NCBI GenBank assembly: GCA_916720335.1
Contig: CAKAQU010000067.1
Location: 1 to 9,721 of the forward strand
DNA: 9,721 nucleotides
Reading direction: 5' to 3'
DNA from: an uncultured Moraxella sp.
GTDB lineage: Bacteria > Pseudomonadota > Gammaproteobacteria > Pseudomonadales > Moraxellaceae
Part shown: positions 5,938-9,721 of the stretch, one piece after another
How the letters are laid out: each line of letters begins with the position of its first letter
Position numbering within the stretch: position 1 is the first letter of the stretch
Notes under the pieces: model-generated
The model's database searches: none
What the model was told of the DNA's origin: nothing
The model's input: only the letters and a program-made list of their open reading frames with translations
Translations under genes and position numbers: made by a program

Positions 5938-8900
5938 TTTTTTACTAATAAATAAGCCATCTAATTGATAAATTAAATCTATTGGAACATCCCAATTAAT
6001 ACGACCAGAATCATGAAACTCTTTATCTACCCCACGTAAAAATACAAACTCTATTGCTCCTAAATATTTTTTTTCATTACCTTGGTAATCTTTTATTCTT
6101 AATTTTAATAATTTATGTAGTGCTAACTGATAAATACAAGCCTGAAGCCAGTATCCTTGAGTATTCATAATATATGATAAATTTTTATGATGATAATCAG
6201 ATAAATATTCACTTACAAAATTTGATTTATAGTCAACAATATAAAACTTACCTTGATACTCATAAACTAAATCAATCTCCCCTTTTAAATATTTATAAAT
6301 AAAATCACTATTTTCATCATTAATAAAAATATTCTTTCCACTATTGTTTAGAATACAATTTAATTTTTGAATACTAAAATTATCATTTATTCCCAATAAA
6401 AAACTCATTTCTTTAATACATTTTCTTTCATCCACATCATAAATACTGATATTAGATGATTTCATAGGAGTGTGATAGATTTGAATTAGCCACTCAATTA
6501 ATTGCTGGTGATTTTCCTGATAATCTTTATCGTATTCTTTAGCAATGTTTTGCTTTTTGATATATTGACTGATTTTATTACTAATATCATCCTTATTATG
6601 AATATTTATCTCTTGTAGTAATTTATGTAAAAAAGTACCTACATATTTTCCTTTTTCAAAATTTAATCGGATATCATTTGGTTTATATGCTATATTTGTA
6701 TTTTCTATATTTTTATTTTTTTTAATATATTCAATTACCTCGTTTTCGTCATCACTGATTTTTAATTGATTAATTAATGCCGATGCACTGGTATTGACTG
6801 TACCAGAAAAAATATCTTTTGTAAAAATATTTTTCCAATGATGATATGTAATTTTTTCTTGATTTGTTTTTTTATTCTGATAAATTTCTGAAATAAAATC
6901 TTGACATTTATTTAAATGAATCTGACCAATTTGGCTAGTAAGACGACTTGGAATATTTAATTGTTCTTGCTGATTAGATTCAAGCCAAGAATATAAAGGA
7001 CAGCCATCCATTTTATTTTTTTTGATATTTTGATTAGCGATAATGAAAGTTTGCTCTGAAGCACGAGTTAGTGCAACGTAACTTAGTCTTCGTAATTCAT
7101 CAATATCTTCATGACGATTTTTTTCTATATACCTTTCATTTGCAGAAATACATCTTTGTATTGTATAGTCCTCTTTATGAATATAAGTATAAAACAATTG
7201 CTTATTGTTAATAATAGAATCATCTAAACCGAATATATAAACGATTGGAAATTCCAAACCTTTAGAACGGTGAATAGTCATTAAATTTATACCGACTTCG
7301 CTTGGTAGTGGCAATTGTTTATAAGCCTCTTCTTCATTTTTTGATTTTAGCATTTTTTCAAACCAAGACATAAAATGCAATTCATGAACATTTCTAAGCG
7401 CTTGTTTATTACTCATTAATTCTATCAACTGCCATAAATCTGCAATATATCTTTCATTATATTTTGCAATTTGTTTCCATAAAGTATTTTCTTGGTTATT
7501 TAAATTACCTGAAAGTGGATTATTTAACAAGCAATAGTTTAATAAACTTGCAATACCAAATCTATTGAAATTATATTTTGCTTTTTTTAAGTAGGTAACA
7601 AATTTATTATAATAAAAATCATTACTAAGGATAGTATTATTTGCTTCATTCAAATCTAAATTAAAAAATGATGAAGTTAATAGCAATGATATTTTATTTT
7701 TATTACTATTATCCATAACTGCTAATAATAATTTATGTAAATCTTTTGCAGCTTGAGTTGAAAAAATATTAATTGATTTTGGAAGTACTGAATGAATATT
7801 CCATTCCTGCAAATGATGCTTAATTTTTATTAAATTATCATGGTTCCTTGAAAGTATGGCAATATCATTTGGAACTATTCTTCTTTTTATTCCATCAACG
7901 TCAATAAATCCATCCATATTTAATATACTATTAATATGTTTTGCAACTGATGAAAATACATTAACATCATCATTATCATAAAATAAAATATTAATTGTTT
8001 TATCTGTCAAATAATCAGGAATGGTTTTATTTGTTAAATGATTCTGCCATGATAAAATCTTAAGGTCTTTTTTAGCAAAAATTTCCTGATAAAAAATATC
8101 ATCGCCCAATCTTGCATGATTTTCATTATTTGTTTTTTGGTTGTCATAAAACCAATTATTTAATGCTTTAATCATTTCTGAGTTGGAGCGATGATTGACA
8201 TTTAACGTTAATGATGAATCCAAAATAGGTAAATGATTTAGCTGGTTGGGATTTTTACCATAATATTTCGCCTGATTATAGTTGGCAACGTCTCCACCAC
8301 GAAAACGATAAATAGCCTGTTTAGGGTCACCAACCAGCAGTAAAAATCCTGGTTTTGTTCTTTTTTTCTCTTTATCTCGTTGCTCTTTTAAGTCTTGAAG
8401 GTAGATTAATTTAATTAGATTAAATTGTAAATCACTAATATCCTGAGATTCATCAATTAATGCAACTGGATATAAAAAACGAATATATCTTGTGAGTTCT
8501 TTATTATCTTCTAGTGCTTCATTTAATCGAACCATTTGAAATGTAAAAGTACTTTGATTTTTTTTCTCTAAATAATTTTTCATTTCCACTTTTACAGTTT
8601 TAGCAATTTCACTATATAAATATATTTTGTATTTATCTCGAACAGATTTAATATCCTTTAATAATTTATTTAGTTTTTTTAGATATAAAATTGGTAATTT
8701 ATGAAATTCATCTCTTGATTTTTCATATCCTTTTTTAAATAATTTATCACTATCTATTTCGTCAAGTTTTTCTATTAGATTTTTTTCTTCTTTTGTTATA
8801 AATTTTATGAAGCCAATCTTGTAATCATAAATCTTTTGAATAATACTTTCTAATAAATAAAAATTATTTGAAATTATACCTTTTTTAAATCCGCACGTTT

Positions 8901-9721
8901 CCGTACAATAATTAGTATCGTAATAAGGGTTAAAAACAGATAAATCTTGATTTAAAAAATCTTGAATAAAATCATTAATCCATTTAAAATAAAAATCATT
9001 AACTTTTTCTACTTTGTCAATATTAGCGGTATAAAAATCTAAAGATAATTTAATCAATTTGACAATGGATGATGTATCACTAAATATTGATTTATCTATT
9101 ATTTGATAGAGTTCTGGCGACTCTTGACTTAATGTATATCTAGATTTTCTAAGCTCATCATGAATTAAAGAATGAATGATATCACTATAATCATCAATAA
9201 TTTTAGTTTCTGTGTTATAACTAATTTCAGAAGAAAACTCTTTTAGCCATTTCTGAGCAAGGCTATCTATTGTTCCAATAAATAACTTATCCAACGTAGA
9301 TAATAACAATGAAATACGTCTAATAGTTAATTCTAGTATATGATTTTGACTGTCTGTTAATAAAAATTTAATTAAATGTAAATTAATTGCATCGTCATAT
9401 TCTTCAATTTCTTCCTTAGAAGCAATGTCTTTAATTTCATTTAAAACATCATCAATTGAAATATTTTCATCAACCCCTAAAGAAAACCAATTTGGATATT
9501 TTTCTTTTTTTGATTGCATCCAAATAAGGTACTTACAAAAATTATTTAGCCTTTTTTGCAATCTTTCTTGCATTTCAGCAGCAGCCAGCCGTGTAAACGT
9601 TGTAGCAATAATTTTCTCTGGAGGATATTTTTTTTCAACTAACAGTCTTAATAAAATACCCGTCAATGTCCATGTTTTCCCAGTTCCTGCTGATGCTTCT
9701 ATTAAATAACCATTTTCCAAG
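5935..9721 (-). CDS. recB: Exodeoxyribonuclease V beta subunit RecB, N-terminus cut by window edge
   Basis: RecB is the 3'-5' helicase and sole nuclease of RecBCD. Counting from the TTG codon at 9720 (almost certainly an internal Leu), 1261 residues are present; by comparison with E. coli RecB (Lys29 in the P-loop against Lys15 here) about 10-15 are missing. Helicase motifs: EASAGTGKT (8-16), ATTFTRLAAAEM (39-50), TIDSLAQKW (150-158), LIDESQD (421-427), VGDPKQAIYRFRGGD (463-477), NVNHRS (507-512), TIHRSKGLEF (815-824) and YVALTRASE (881-889). The C-terminal nuclease has GTFLHKL (His1032), GEIDLV (Asp1150), VDYKSN (Asp1163, Lys1165) and the GYWLQACIYQLAL segment (1189-1201). Spacing of the two Asp and the Lys (13, then 2) equals that of E. 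coli D1067, D1080 and K1082. At about 1275 residues in full it is longer than the 1180 of E. coli. recD follows after 8 nt. Confidence 0.97.
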   Translation of the reverse strand, partial: LENGYLIEASAGTGKTWTLTGILLRLLVEKKYPPEKIIATTFTRLAAAEMQERLQKRLNNFCKYLIWMQSKKEKYPNWFSLGVDENISIDDVLNEIKDIASKEEIEEYDDAINLHLIKFLLTDSQNHILELTIRRISLLLSTLDKLFIGTIDSLAQKWLKEFSSEISYNTETKIIDDYSDIIHSLIHDELRKSRYTLSQESPELYQIIDKSIFSDTSSIVKLIKLSLDFYTANIDKVEKVNDFYFKWINDFIQDFLNQDLSVFNPYYDTNYCTETCGFKKGIISNNFYLLESIIQKIYDYKIGFIKFITKEEKNLIEKLDEIDSDKLFKKGYEKSRDEFHKLPILYLKKLNKLLKDIKSVRDKYKIYLYSEIAKTVKVEMKNYLEKKNQSTFTFQMVRLNEALEDNKELTRYIRFLYPVALIDESQDISDLQFNLIKLIYLQDLKEQRDKEKKRTKPGFLLLVGDPKQAIYRFRGGDVANYNQAKYYGKNPNQLNHLPILDSSLTLNVNHRSNSEMIKALNNWFYDNQKTNNENHARLGDDIFYQEIFAKKDLKILSWQNHLTNKTIPDYLTDKTINILFYDNDDVNVFSSVAKHINSILNMDGFIDVDGIKRRIVPNDIAILSRNHDNLIKIKHHLQEWNIHSVLPKSINIFSTQAAKDLHKLLLAVMDNSNKNKISLLLTSSFFNLDLNEANNTILSNDFYYNKFVTYLKKAKYNFNRFGIASLLNYCLLNNPLSGNLNNQENTLWKQIAKYNERYIADLWQLIELMSNKQALRNVHELHFMSWFEKMLKSKNEEEAYKQLPLPSEVGINLMTIHRSKGLEFPIVYIFGLDDSIINNKQLFYTYIHKEDYTIQRCISANERYIEKNRHEDIDELRRLSYVALTRASEQTFIIANQNIKKNKMDGCPLYSWLESNQQEQLNIPSRLTSQIGQIHLNKCQDFISEIYQNKKTNQEKITYHHWKNIFTKDIFSGTVNTSASALINQLKISDDENEVIEYIKKNKNIENTNIAYKPNDIRLNFEKGKYVGTFLHKLLQEINIHNKDDISNKISQYIKKQNIAKEYDKDYQENHQQLIEWLIQIYHTPMKSSNISIYDVDERKCIKEMSFLLGINDNFSIQKLNCILNNSGKNIFINDENSDFIYKYLKGEIDLVYEYQGKFYIVDYKSNFVSEYLSDYHHKNLSYIMNTQGYWLQACIYQLALHKLLKLRIKDYQGNEKKYLGAIEFVFLRGVDKEFHDSGRINWDVPIDLIYQLDGLFISKK

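Noticed and set aside
6498..6508. Chi-like octamer (GCTGGTGA) in recB, and TCTGGTGG near 2551-2558
   Set aside because: Both differ by one base from the E. coli Chi GCTGGTGG, and Chi sequences differ between lineages. Two near matches say nothing about the Chi of this organism.
9718..9720. TTG as the start codon of recB
   Set aside because: The reading frame is still open at the window edge, and E. coli RecB has 14 more residues before the same P-loop. The TTG corresponds to an internal Leu just before the ENGYLIEASAGTGKT segment.

Overview
The window is an ordinary chromosomal segment of an AT-rich gammaproteobacterium. The best clue to the lineage is the partial GpsA at the left edge. Its Rossmann start (LGGGSFGTAMANIATKNGC) and its HINKKYLPN segment closely resemble what I remember of Acinetobacter/Psychrobacter GpsA, including the residues placed before the NAD-binding loop. 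I therefore favour a low-GC member or relative of the Moraxellaceae. This is inference from memory, not a search. Base composition is very uneven: lines I counted range from about 46% GC in the small lipoprotein gene to about 12% GC inside the N-terminal half of recD.

Layout. Positions 1-3312 hold four minus-strand genes transcribed right to left with gaps of 44, 63 and 51 nt: an alpha/beta hydrolase, zapE (AFG1-like ATPase), a YdjA-type nitroreductase and gpsA, which runs off the left edge. A good extended -10 promoter (TGATATAAT) lies just upstream of the hydrolase, so the four may form one operon. A 207-nt divergent spacer (3313-3519) separates this set from a plus-strand gene for a small lipoprotein of unknown function (3520-3882). 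That gene converges on recD, and the two coding ends overlap by 14 nt. recD and recB fill the rest on the minus strand. They are 8 nt apart, with recD's ribosome binding site built partly from recB's stop codon. recB is cut by the right edge near its N-terminus.

Function. RecB and RecD are two of the three subunits of the RecBCD helicase-nuclease. All helicase motifs and the RecB nuclease residues are present, so the complex should be active; recC is not in the window and may lie beyond the right edge. GpsA makes sn-glycerol-3-phosphate for phospholipids, ZapE is a division-associated ATPase, and the hydrolase and nitroreductase are enzymes of unknown substrate.

I see no tRNA, rRNA, CRISPR array, insertion sequence, phage gene or convincing hairpin terminator. 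No gene-free stretch exceeds 300 bases. I found no exotic new system. The points most worth a second look are the N-terminal extension of GpsA, the roughly 80-residue AT-rich insertion in RecD, and the unrecognised lipoprotein.
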